The notes beneath the pieces were generated by a model. That model saw only the letters and a list, made by a program, of their open reading frames with translations. It was not told the origin of the DNA and did not search any database. Below are positions 44,749 to 52,818 of a stretch of 64,000 nucleotides of DNA, piece after piece; position 1 is the first letter of the stretch; each line of letters begins with the position of its first letter. The DNA comes from Flavobacterium sp. (GTDB lineage Bacteria > Bacteroidota > Bacteroidia > Flavobacteriales > Flavobacteriaceae). The stretch lies in contig JACMLU010000025.1 in NCBI GenBank assembly GCA_014379405.1, positions 124,001-188,000 of the forward strand. Direction: 5' to 3'. Made by a program: the position numbers and the translations under genes.

Positions 44749-46929
44749 TTAATTATTTCTTCTTATAAAATTAAAATCCAATTGTTTTTTTACTAAATCG
44801 GCGTTTTTAACTTTAACGTAAATCTCGTCTCCTAATTGCAACAAAGCTTTTGTTGTAGCACCAACCAAGGCATATTGTTTTTCGTCGAATGTGTAATAAT
44901 CATCTTTTATTTCTCTAATTCGAACCATTCCTTCACATTTGTTTTCGATTATTTCAACGAAAATTCCCCATTCTGTTACTCCAGAAATAACACCCAAGAA
45001 TTCTTGATCGTTGTGGTTCTGCATGTATTTTACCTGCATGTATTTAATAGAATCACGCTCGGCATTCGATGCCAAACCTTCCATAGTGGAAGAATGTAAA
45101 CATTTTGCTTCGTATTTTTCTTCATCTACAGATTTTCCTCCATCTAGATAAAACTGCAATAATCGATGCACCATAACATCAGGATAACGACGAATTGGTG
45201 AGGTAAAATGACTGTAATAATCAAAAGCCAATCCATAATGTCCAATATTATCTGTCGAATATTTGGCCTTGCTCATTGTTCTAATTGCCAGTGTATCAAT
45301 TAAATTCTGCTCTTTTTTTCCATTAACATCATTCAATAAAGCATTCAATGATTTGGAAATATCTCCTTTATTCCTGAAATCTATTTTGTAACCAAATTTG
45401 GCAATCACGGTTTGCATCGCAATCAATTTGTCTTCATTAGGTTCATCGTGAATTCTATAAATAAAGGTTTTCTTTTGTTTTCCAATGTATTCCGCCACTT
45501 TTCTATTGGCCAAAAGCATAAATTCTTCAATCAAATGATTGGCATCTTTCGAAACTTTGAAATAAACACCTTCTGGTTCACCTTCTTCGTCCAAGTTGAA
45601 TTTTACTTCCACTTTATCAAAAGAAATGGCTCCATCATTCATTCTATTTCTACGTAGAACTTTAGCTAAATCTTGCATTTTAAGTGTTGCTGCGACAATT
45701 TCATCTGAAACTTTATAAGAACTTCCAGTAATCGAAGTTTCGGCCGGAATAGTGTTGTCTTTTGTCTCTATGATGTACTGCGCTTCTTCGTATGCAAATC
45801 GTTGATCCGAAAAAATCACGGTTCTTCCAAACCATTGATTGACCACTTGTGCTTTTTCTGTAATTTCAAATATAGCTGAAAACGTATATTTCTCTTCTTG
45901 CGGACGCAATGAACAAGCAAAATTAGACAATACTTCAGGTAACATTGGTACTACTCTATCCACCAAATACACCGAAGTGGCTCGTTGATAAGCTTCGTCA
46001 TCCAGAATAGTTCCTTCTTCTAAATAATAAGAAACATCGGCAATATGTACACCAATTTCGTAGTTTCCGTTTTCCAACTTTTTGAAAGAAAGAGCATCAT
46101 CAAAATCTTTGGCATCTTTTGGATCAATCGTGAAAGTCAAAGTATCGCGCATATCACGACGATTTTTGATTTCTTCTTCGGTAATTGAAGTATCAATTTT
46201 TTGTGCAAAAACTTCTACTTCTACCGGAAATTCTGAAGGTAAACCATATTCAGCTAAAATAGCGTGAATTTCGGTGTCGTGTTCTCCAGGTTTTCCAAGA
46301 ACTTTTATAACTGCTCCAAAAGGACTATCGGCTCTTTTTGGCCAATCTTCAATGTGGACCAAAACGACATCACCTTGTTCGGCTTCGCCTAATTTATCCT
46401 TTGGAATAAAAATATCGGTATACATTTTGGGATTGGCAGTGGATACAAAAGCAAAATTCTTTTGAATGTCAATTACACCAACAAAATCTGTCTTTTTTCT
46501 TTCGACCACTTCTATTACTTCTCCTTCTGGTCTTCTTCCTTTTCTACGATTGTAAACATAAACTTTTACCTTGTCTTTGTCCAAAGCGCGATTCAAATTA
46601 TTGGTTGGAATAAAGACGTCTTCTTCTAATTCAGGACAAACAAAATAAGCTGTTTTTCTGCCCGTCATATCAATGGTTCCTTCGTAATAATCTTGACTAA
46701 TTGCTTTGACAAGATATTTTCCAGGTTCTGATTCTACAATCTTTTTTTGTGAGGCTAAAATTTTTAAATCATGAATGATTTCATTCCTGCTTTTGGTGTC
46801 ATCAACTTCTAAAATGGCTGCTATTTGCTTATAATTAAATGCTTTATTAGCATTTTGAGCTAGTATTTTTATAATTTTGTTAGAGAAGTCTTTCTCTTTT
46901 TTTTCTGGTTTTCTCAGTTTTTTACTCAT
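44749..46929 (-). CDS. rnr: Ribonuclease R
   Basis: RNase R is a 3'-5' exoribonuclease that degrades structured RNA. The protein has 726 residues. A winged-helix N-terminus (KIIKILAQNANKAFNYKQIAAILEVDD) is followed by cold-shock domains (about 80-230) and the RNB catalytic domain (about 255-590) with FTIDPKDAKDFDDALSFKKLENGNYEIGVHIADVSYYLE, which holds the Asp cluster that binds Mg. HYGLAFDYYSHFTSPIRRYPDVMVHRLL follows, and a C-terminal S1 domain (FLGVISGVTEWGIFVEI) ends the protein. Order and length are normal. Confidence 0.96.
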   Translation of the reverse strand: MSKKLRKPEKKEKDFSNKIIKILAQNANKAFNYKQIAAILEVDDTKSRNEIIHDLKILASQKKIVESEPGKYLVKAISQDYYEGTIDMTGRKTAYFVCPELEEDVFIPTNNLNRALDKDKVKVYVYNRRKGRRPEGEVIEVVERKKTDFVGVIDIQKNFAFVSTANPKMYTDIFIPKDKLGEAEQGDVVLVHIEDWPKRADSPFGAVIKVLGKPGEHDTEIHAILAEYGLPSEFPVEVEVFAQKIDTSITEEEIKNRRDMRDTLTFTIDPKDAKDFDDALSFKKLENGNYEIGVHIADVSYYLEEGTILDDEAYQRATSVYLVDRVVPMLPEVLSNFACSLRPQEEKYTFSAIFEITEKAQVVNQWFGRTVIFSDQRFAYEEAQYIIETKDNTIPAETSITGSSYKVSDEIVAATLKMQDLAKVLRRNRMNDGAISFDKVEVKFNLDEEGEPEGVYFKVSKDANHLIEEFMLLANRKVAEYIGKQKKTFIYRIHDEPNEDKLIAMQTVIAKFGYKIDFRNKGDISKSLNALLNDVNGKKEQNLIDTLAIRTMSKAKYSTDNIGHYGLAFDYYSHFTSPIRRYPDVMVHRLLQFYLDGGKSVDEEKYEAKCLHSSTMEGLASNAERDSIKYMQVKYMQNHNDQEFLGVISGVTEWGIFVEIIENKCEGMVRIREIKDDYYTFDEKQYALVGATTKALLQLGDEIYVKVKNADLVKKQLDFNFIRRNN

Positions 46930-47036
46930 AAATCTTTTCTTAAAAGTCTAAAATTACGAATAAGATTTCGGTTTTTAGATTTTAGATTTCATATTTATCT
47001 AAAATATAACTTTTGTATCTTTATAAAAAAAGTAAA

Positions 47037-47270
47037 ATGGAAGAGTTTAAAACCATAGCCATATTCAATTACACCCACGAAATAGTGGTTCTAAAACATC
47101 GTTTGGATCAAGAAGGAATTCAATATTATTTCGAAAACGAAACGATGTCTTCCATTGCTCCATTTTATTCCAATGCTTTGGGGGGAATCAAACTTAAAAT
47201 TCATCCTAACGATTTTGAAAAGGTTCAAAGAATATTGGACGATTTAAATAACAATTTAAAAATTGTTTGA
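47037..47270 (+). CDS. DUF2007 small protein
   Basis: The protein has 77 residues from ATG 47037 (MEEFKTIAIFNYTHEIVVLKHRLDQEGI). The pattern is that of DUF2007/PF09413 (putative signal-transducing protein): a strand, a helix LKHRLDQEGIQYYFENE, a loop and then GIKLKIHPNDFEKVQRILDDL. Members are usually short cytoplasmic domains of unknown function. An in-frame ATG at 47013 would add eight residues outside the family. It is divergent from rnr. Confidence 0.85.
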   Translation: MEEFKTIAIFNYTHEIVVLKHRLDQEGIQYYFENETMSSIAPFYSNALGGIKLKIHPNDFEKVQRILDDLNNNLKIV

Positions 47271-47924
47271 ATTTTTAAAAATTAGAAGTTGTCAACATAT
47301 ATTAAATACAACAAAAAGAAAAAGTAAATTAAATTAATTTTTTAATGGTTATTATAGCGTGTTAATAGTTACAATAACTTTAATTTTAAAAGGCTGATTT
47401 TATAGTTATGTGTTTTTATATTGATTTATTAACATAGTTATGGTAAACTAAATCTCTCATTTTAAAGACATTTAAAAAAACTGTTAACAGTTGTTGACAA
47501 TTAAAAATTTATGTGTTTTGTAAATAAGTCTCTTGTAAATTTTTGTTAACAATAACGTTTTTTCTATCAATAACTTTTCTAAAAATAGACCAAACTAAAT
47601 TAGGTTTTTTCATCTCGGTTTTGGATTACGTTTTTATTCGACACAAACAAGAAATAGTTCTAATTTTCTATCCAAAGTTATAAACATTCTATGTTAACTT
47701 AAGGTTAACTGAATATCAAGCATTTAGGTTTCACTATTAACAATGTAAAATTTTAACTTTTTAATTATATAGTAATCAATGTTTTATAGAGATTGTTAAT
47801 TATTTATTTTTTTTTAAAACACACAATATTAATAGTATAGCTCTAAATAGATTTAATATAATATATTTAAATAATTAAATAATACTTTCAGTAAATTTGC
47901 AGTTCAAAATTTAATACAAATAAA
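47271..47924. other. AT-rich non-coding gap, possible origin-type region
   Basis: There is no ORF of note in 654 bases. AT content is extreme near the right end (47761-47880). GTTAAC occurs four times (47483, 47545, 47693 and 47704). TTGTCAACA occurs at 47289-47297 and again as its reverse complement at 47492-47500; it differs from the DnaA box TTATCCACA at two positions. No exact DnaA box was found. The right end holds a -7 element for rpiB. Confidence 0.4.
47892..47899 (+). promoter_or_regulatory. Flavobacterial -7 element upstream of rpiB
   Basis: TAAATTTG fits TAnnTTTG and lies 25 bases before the rpiB start codon. No convincing -33 TTG is seen. Confidence 0.45.
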
Positions 47925-48353
47925 ATGAAAATCTCCATAGGAAACGATCACGCAGGACCGGAATACAAAAAAGCAATTGTTCAATATTTAGAATCAAAAG
48001 GATATGATGTGACTAATTATGGAACCGATACAGATGCGTCTGTTGATTATCCTGATTTTGGGCATCCTGTAGCTACAGATGTATCTGAAGGAAAAGCTGA
48101 TTTTGGAATTGTAATTTGTGGTTCAGGAAACGGAATTGCAATGACTGTTAATAAACATCCAAAAGTAAGAGCCGGATTGTGTTGGATCAAAGAAATTGCA
48201 TACTTAACTCGTTTGCATAATAACGCCAATGTTCTTAGTATTCCTGCTCGTTACACTTCAATTCAGCAAGCGATAGAAATTGTGGAAACTTTTTTAACTA
48301 CAGAATTCGAAGGAGGGAGACATCAAAACAGAGTGGATAAAATTAGCTGTTAA
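47925..48353 (+). CDS. rpiB: Ribose-5-phosphate isomerase B
   Basis: RpiB interconverts ribose 5-phosphate and ribulose 5-phosphate in the pentose phosphate pathway. The protein has 142 residues. GNDHAGPEYKK (5-15), the catalytic-Cys loop IVICGSGNGIAMTVNKHPKVRAGLCW and the C-terminal GGRHQNRVDKI match the family along the full length. It ends 6 bases before the cation transporter gene and is probably cotranscribed with it. Confidence 0.95.
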   Translation: MKISIGNDHAGPEYKKAIVQYLESKGYDVTNYGTDTDASVDYPDFGHPVATDVSEGKADFGIVICGSGNGIAMTVNKHPKVRAGLCWIKEIAYLTRLHNNANVLSIPARYTSIQQAIEIVETFLTTEFEGGRHQNRVDKISC

Positions 48354-48359
48354 TATATT

Positions 48360-49280
48360 TTGGAACACCATCACGGTCATAATCACGGCCACCACCATCA
48401 TCAAGTAGAAGGTAAAAACCTTTTATTTTCGATTGTTTTAAATATTGTTATTACGGTGGCACAAGTTATTGGCGGAATTCTTTCGGGAAGTTTGGCTTTG
48501 ATATCCGATGCCTTGCATAATTTTTCAGATGTTCTTTCCTTGGTTTTTAGTTATGTGGCTCATAAATTATCCAGAAAAAAAGCTTCTGTCAATCAAACAT
48601 TTGGTTACAAAAGAGCTGAACTTATTGCGGCTTTTGTCAATGCAATGACACTTATTATTGTGGCTTTGTTTTTGATTTATGGAGCAATAGAACGTTTTTT
48701 TAATCCACAAGAAATAAAATCGGGATTAGTGATTTGGCTTTCCATTTTAGGAATTGTTGCTAATGGTTTGTCAGTACTGTTATTAAAAAATGATGCCGAT
48801 AAAAACCTGAATATGAAATCGGCTTATTTACATTTGTTTACGGATATGTTGGCTTCGGTTGCAGTTTTGGTTGGCGGTTTATTGATGAAATATTTCCAGT
48901 GGTTTTGGGTTGATAGTGTAATGACCTTGCTTATTGCTATTTATTTGATAATTGTTGGCTTTGATTTACTCAAAAATTCCATCCAAATGCTGATGCTTTT
49001 TACACCCAGTCATATTAACATTAATGAGATTATTAGCGAAGTACATAAAATTCATGGTGCCAATAAATTACATCACATTCACGTTTGGTATCTCAACGAA
49101 GATGAACTGCATCTCGAAGCTCATTTGGATTGTTCAGAAGATATGAAAATGAGTGAATTCAATGTGCTTTTAGATGAATTAGAACATATTTTATTCGAGA
49201 AATTCCACATCAATCATATCAATATTCAACCCGAATATAAAAAAGAAGAAGTTTCCAAGGATTTTATAGTTCAGGATTAA
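48360..49280 (+). CDS. Cation diffusion facilitator (zinc-type) transporter
   Basis: The protein has 306 residues. A His-rich N-terminus (EHHHGHNHGHHHHQVEG) precedes six membrane helices. The transport site lies in SLALISDALHNFSDVLSLV (helix 2) and SAYLHLFTDMLASVAVLVGG (helix 5), the HxxxD and DxxxD pairs of CDF proteins. The C-terminal cytoplasmic domain (about 205-306) includes HKIHGANKLHHIHVWYLNEDELHLEAHL, a metal-binding dimerisation fold. The frame has no earlier start and opens with TTG at 48360, 6 bases after rpiB. It likely exports Zn2+, Cd2+ or Co2+. Confidence 0.93.
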   Translation: MEHHHGHNHGHHHHQVEGKNLLFSIVLNIVITVAQVIGGILSGSLALISDALHNFSDVLSLVFSYVAHKLSRKKASVNQTFGYKRAELIAAFVNAMTLIIVALFLIYGAIERFFNPQEIKSGLVIWLSILGIVANGLSVLLLKNDADKNLNMKSAYLHLFTDMLASVAVLVGGLLMKYFQWFWVDSVMTLLIAIYLIIVGFDLLKNSIQMLMLFTPSHININEIISEVHKIHGANKLHHIHVWYLNEDELHLEAHLDCSEDMKMSEFNVLLDELEHILFEKFHINHINIQPEYKKEEVSKDFIVQD

Positions 49281-49284
49281 TGCA

Positions 49285-49342
49285 AATTCCGTCACCCAAC
49301 TGACTGAATTAATATTAATTCAGTCAGTTGGGTGACGGAATT
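49285..49342. repeat. 58-nt perfect palindrome
   Basis: Two 29-base arms are exact reverse complements with no loop, centred between 49313 and 49314. The left arm begins AATTCCGTCACCC and reaches GAATTAAT at the centre. It starts 4 bases after the transporter stop codon, between convergent genes. A T-run (gtttttt) begins about 5 bases after the right arm, so it may act as a terminator, though it is far longer than needed. Confidence 0.9.
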
Positions 49343-49389
49343 AACGTTTTTTCATAATTTATTGATTTATTCAGAAACTTTTTAGCTGA

Positions 49390-49659
49390 TTAATAAGTAA
49401 AATTATACCAGAGGAAAACAAGTAAACCTTGAATAAATACAATTCCCCAATACTTCCACAAATAGGATATTTTAGATGTTTTATGTCTGAAAATAAGCAT
49501 TGCTAAACCCGAACCAATAGTTCCTCCAAAAAGCACAAAACTTAACAAAGTCCTTTCTGAAATTCTTTTATTTTTGGTCTTTGCCAAATGTTTGTCATAA
49601 GCCATTAGCGTAAAAGCCATTCCATTCAAAATCAAAAAATAGTAGAATAAAATATCCAT
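49390..49659 (-). CDS. DUF1294 small membrane protein
   Basis: The protein has 89 residues and three predicted membrane helices (about 3-20, 40-58 and 66-86). NGMAFTLMAYDKHLAKTKNKRISERTLLSFVLFGGTIGSGLAMLIFRHKTSK matches the DUF1294 signature (MxxDKxxAxxxxxRIPExxL, GG and HKT). The family is widespread and without known function. It is monocistronic, divergent from tex. Confidence 0.88.
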   Translation of the reverse strand: MDILFYYFLILNGMAFTLMAYDKHLAKTKNKRISERTLLSFVLFGGTIGSGLAMLIFRHKTSKISYLWKYWGIVFIQGLLVFLWYNFTY

Positions 49660-49715
49660 TTAACTAAAATTTAGTTTCAAAGATATTATTTTAGCTGTCC
49701 GAAAAAAATCAAAAA

Positions 49716-51839
49716 ATGAACAACATACAATTCATTGCCAAATCTGTTAATACAGCAGCCATAAACATTCAAAATACGGTTCAATTATTGCAAGAAGACT
49801 GCACGATTCCGTTTATTTCCCGTTACCGAAAAGACAAAACAGGAAATCTGGACGAAGTGCAAATTGAACAAATTGCCAAACTCCAAAAAGATTACGAAGT
49901 CATTGTAAAGCGAAAAGAAGCGATTTTAAAATCGATTGAAGAGCAAAATGCATTAACACCCGAATTAGATAAAAAAATCCAACAGAGCTTCGATTTACAG
50001 GAATTGGAGGATTTTTATTTGCCGTTCAAAAAGAAGAAAAAAACGAAAGCTGATGTTGCTCGCGAAAACGGATTGGAACCTTTAGCGAAAATCATTATGG
50101 CACAAAACAACGATGATGTCGATTTTCTTGCGACGAAATATTTGAACGACAACGTGATTAATGAAGATGCTGCTTTACAAGGCGCACGAGACATTATCGC
50201 CGAATGGATTAACGAAAATATTTATGTTCGCAAGCAGTTGCGAAGACTTTTTCAACGAAAAGCGACTATCACCACCAAGGTGGTAAAAACAAAAAAAGAC
50301 GATCAAGACGCTCAAAAATTCAATCAATATTTTGATTGGTCGGAACCTTTGACAAAAGCACCTTCGCACAGATTGTTGGCAATGCTTCGTGCCGAAAATG
50401 AAGGTTTTGTCAAGTTTAAAGTAGAAGTCGATATTGACGAAGCCTATGATATTATTGATGAATTGGTTTTAAAAGGTCAAAATCCAAGTACGCCACACAT
50501 ACAATTAGCCATCGAAGACTCCTATAAAAGATTGTTGAATCCTGCAATTTCAAACGAAGCTTTGCAAGAAGCCAAAGCAAAGGCAGATGCCAATTCGATT
50601 CAGGTTTTTGCCAATAATTTGGGTCAATTATTGTTGGCGCCGCCTTTGGGTGAAAAACGAATTTTGGCGATTGATCCAGGATTTCGTTCGGGTTGTAAAG
50701 TAGTTTGTCTGGACGAAAAAGGCGATTTATTGTACAACGAAAATATCTATCCTCACGCGCCACAAAATGAAACGGCAATGGCGATGAAAAAAATCCGTTC
50801 GATGGTCAATGCGTATCAAATCGATGCGATTTCCATCGGGAACGGAACGGCTTCTAGAGAAACTGAATTCTTTATCAAGAAAATTGCTTTCGATAAACCG
50901 GTGCAGGTTTTCATCGTTTCAGAAGCGGGTGCTTCGGTATATTCTGCCTCGAAAATTGCGAGAGAAGAATTCCCAAATTATGATGTGACAGTTCGTGGTT
51001 CGGTTTCTATAGGAAGAAGATTGTCAGATCCATTGGCTGAATTGGTAAAAATTGACCCGAAAGCCATAGGAGTGGGGCAGTACCAACACGATGTAGATCA
51101 AACCAAACTCAAAGAAGAACTAGACAATACCGTAATTCGTTGCGTGAATTCCGTGGGGATAAACATCAACACGGCGAGCAAGCATTTGTTGAGTTACGTG
51201 AGTGGAATAGGAGAGAAGCTGGCCGAAAATATCGTTCAATATCGTTCGGAAAACGGTCCCTTTGAAGATAGAAAACAGCTAAAAAAAGTACCTCGTTTAG
51301 GAGATAAAGCTTACCAGCAAGGTGTTGCTTTTATCCGAATTAAAGAAGGGAAAAACCCGTTGGATAATTCTGCCGTACATCCCGAAGCTTATGGAATTGT
51401 TGAAAAAATGGCAAAGGATTTGAAACTTTCGGTAAACGATTTGATTGCCAATAAAGAAAAAACAGCTTTGATTAAAGCAGAAAATTACATCACACCAGAA
51501 ATTGGTTTATTAACACTAAAAGACATCATCAAAGAACTCGAAAAACCAGGATTAGACCCAAGAAAATCAGCCAAAGTATTTGAATTTGACCCAAATGTAA
51601 AAACCATAAAAGATTTGAAAACCGGAATGATTTTACCCGGAATTGTCAACAACATCACCAATTTTGGTTGTTTTGTCGATATTGGATTGAAAGAAAGTGG
51701 ATTGGTTCACATTTCTCAACTAAAAGCTGGTTTTGTAAGTGATGTAAATGAAGTGGTCAAATTACACCAACACGTGGAGGTAAAAGTGACTGAAGTGGAT
51801 GAGGACAGGAAGAGAATTCAGTTAACGATGGTTCTATAA
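49716..51839 (+). CDS. tex: Tex family RNA-binding transcription accessory protein
   Basis: The protein has 707 residues and follows the Tex layout: helical N-terminus (TVQLLQEDCTIPFISRYRKDKTGNLDEVQI), a YqgF-like RNase H fold (about 320-450, ILAIDPGFRSGCKVVCLDEKGDLLY) and HhH (about 485-560, KHLLSYVSGIGEKLAENIVQYRSENGPF and KKVPRLGDKAYQQGVAFIRI). A C-terminal S1 domain (about 635-707, GMILPGIVNNITNFGCFVDIGLKESGLVHIS) completes it. Tex binds nucleic acids and influences transcription. It is convergent with tatA. Confidence 0.95.
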   Translation: MNNIQFIAKSVNTAAINIQNTVQLLQEDCTIPFISRYRKDKTGNLDEVQIEQIAKLQKDYEVIVKRKEAILKSIEEQNALTPELDKKIQQSFDLQELEDFYLPFKKKKKTKADVARENGLEPLAKIIMAQNNDDVDFLATKYLNDNVINEDAALQGARDIIAEWINENIYVRKQLRRLFQRKATITTKVVKTKKDDQDAQKFNQYFDWSEPLTKAPSHRLLAMLRAENEGFVKFKVEVDIDEAYDIIDELVLKGQNPSTPHIQLAIEDSYKRLLNPAISNEALQEAKAKADANSIQVFANNLGQLLLAPPLGEKRILAIDPGFRSGCKVVCLDEKGDLLYNENIYPHAPQNETAMAMKKIRSMVNAYQIDAISIGNGTASRETEFFIKKIAFDKPVQVFIVSEAGASVYSASKIAREEFPNYDVTVRGSVSIGRRLSDPLAELVKIDPKAIGVGQYQHDVDQTKLKEELDNTVIRCVNSVGININTASKHLLSYVSGIGEKLAENIVQYRSENGPFEDRKQLKKVPRLGDKAYQQGVAFIRIKEGKNPLDNSAVHPEAYGIVEKMAKDLKLSVNDLIANKEKTALIKAENYITPEIGLLTLKDIIKELEKPGLDPRKSAKVFEFDPNVKTIKDLKTGMILPGIVNNITNFGCFVDIGLKESGLVHISQLKAGFVSDVNEVVKLHQHVEVKVTEVDEDRKRIQLTMVL

Positions 51840-51843
51840 AACA

Positions 51844-51890
51844 AAATTCCAAACCTCAAGGATATAAATCGCTTGGAGTTTGGAATTTTT
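51844..51890 (+). terminator. Terminator of tex
   Basis: A 17-base arm AAATTCCAAACCTCAAG can pair with 51872-51888 with two mismatched positions. It is followed by T. It lies 4 bases after the tex stop codon. Confidence 0.7.
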
Positions 51891-51911
51891 AAAATTGAAA
51901 TCTAAAGAAAT

Positions 51912-52091
51912 TTATTCTTTAGTTTCGTCTTCTTTTTTATCCGCTGGCTGTTTATCATCTTTAGCAGCATTTTTGAATTCTTTGATTCCGCTACCTAAAC
52001 CTTTCATCAATTCTGGAATTTTTTTACCTCCAAAAAGTAATAAAACAATTGCCAGAATAACAAGGATTTCCGTTACACCTAATCTTCCCAT
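51912..52091 (-). CDS. tatA: Sec-independent translocase subunit TatA
   Basis: The protein has 59 residues. [20 protein letters not shown] is the N-terminal membrane helix, then the [21 protein letters not shown] hinge and amphipathic helix, and an acidic/Lys tail ending DETKE. This is the TatA/E pattern with the conserved Phe-Gly hinge (F20-G21). TatA forms the pore that transports folded proteins. tatB/tatC are not in the window. It is read on the minus strand, convergent with tex and divergent from the next gene. Confidence 0.93.
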   Translation of the reverse strand: MGRLGVTEILVILAIVLLLFGGKKIPELMKGLGSGIKEFKNAAKDDKQPADKKEDETKE

Positions 52092-52279
52092 GATTAAAAT
52101 AATTTATTGCCGAAGCAAATTTGTAATAATTCGTGGGGCAAAGGTATATAGAATTCCCTAACATAAATTCATTTGAAGTTAATTATTTAGCTTCAAAAGA
52201 GTTAAAACTTTCGTAAAATAAATAATTTATAAGGAATACTAGCGGTTAAATAGGCTGGTAATATCAAGGCATTAATTAT

Positions 52280-52287
52280 TATATTTG
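52280..52287 (+). promoter_or_regulatory. Flavobacterial -7 element upstream of the coiled-coil envelope gene
   Basis: TATATTTG matches TAnnTTTG and lies 17 bases before the ATG at 52305. No TTG at the -33 position was found. Confidence 0.45.
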
Positions 52288-52304
52288 TAACATAAACGCA
52301 AAAT

Positions 52305-52808
52305 ATGTCTGGAAAGAGGCTTAAAAGAAAAAAACTTCATAAAAAATGGTTCACAAAAAACCGATTGGTTATTTTGAACGAGGATACTTTTGAAGAAATT
52401 TTTTCCTTCAAACTGAATCTTATGAATGTTTTTGTGGCAGCCACATCTGGGGCGATTTTATTAATTTCGTTTACCACTTTAATTATTGCTTTCACGCCTT
52501 TAAGAGAGTTTATTCCGGGATATTCTTCTTCTAAATTGAAAAAAGATGCCACGGAATTGGCCTTAAAATCAGATTCCTTGACCTTGGCTTTGAAGAAAAA
52601 TGAAGCCTACATCAAATCCATCCAAAAAGTGTTGACTGGACAATTAGAATATGCCAAATTCAATAAAGATTCCATTTTGGCCACGAGTGAGGAAACACCT
52701 TCTAAATTTGATTTATCTGCTTCACAAGAAGAACTGGAATTAAGAAAAGAAGTAACTGAAGAAGAAAAAAAATCTCAATCCAACGCATCGAAAGCTAAAA
52801 AAAAATAA
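52305..52808 (+). CDS. M23-type peptidase N-terminal membrane/coiled-coil segment without catalytic domain
   Basis: The protein has 167 residues. The basic N-terminus (KRLKRKKLHKKWFTKNRLVILNEDTFEEIFSFKLNLMNVFV) precedes one membrane helix (about 42-66) and a coiled coil (about 75-150), and ends in a Lys-rich tail. The segment LVILNEDTFEE...LREFIPGYSS is like the front of Bacteroidota proteins that continue into an M23 peptidase domain. Here no HxxxD or HxH catalytic motif follows. It may be a regulatory partner of a murein hydrolase. The GH3 gene starts 10 bases later, suggesting an operon. Confidence 0.65.
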   Translation: MSGKRLKRKKLHKKWFTKNRLVILNEDTFEEIFSFKLNLMNVFVAATSGAILLISFTTLIIAFTPLREFIPGYSSSKLKKDATELALKSDSLTLALKKNEAYIKSIQKVLTGQLEYAKFNKDSILATSEETPSKFDLSASQEELELRKEVTEEEKKSQSNASKAKKK

Positions 52809-52818
52809 AACTCTTATA

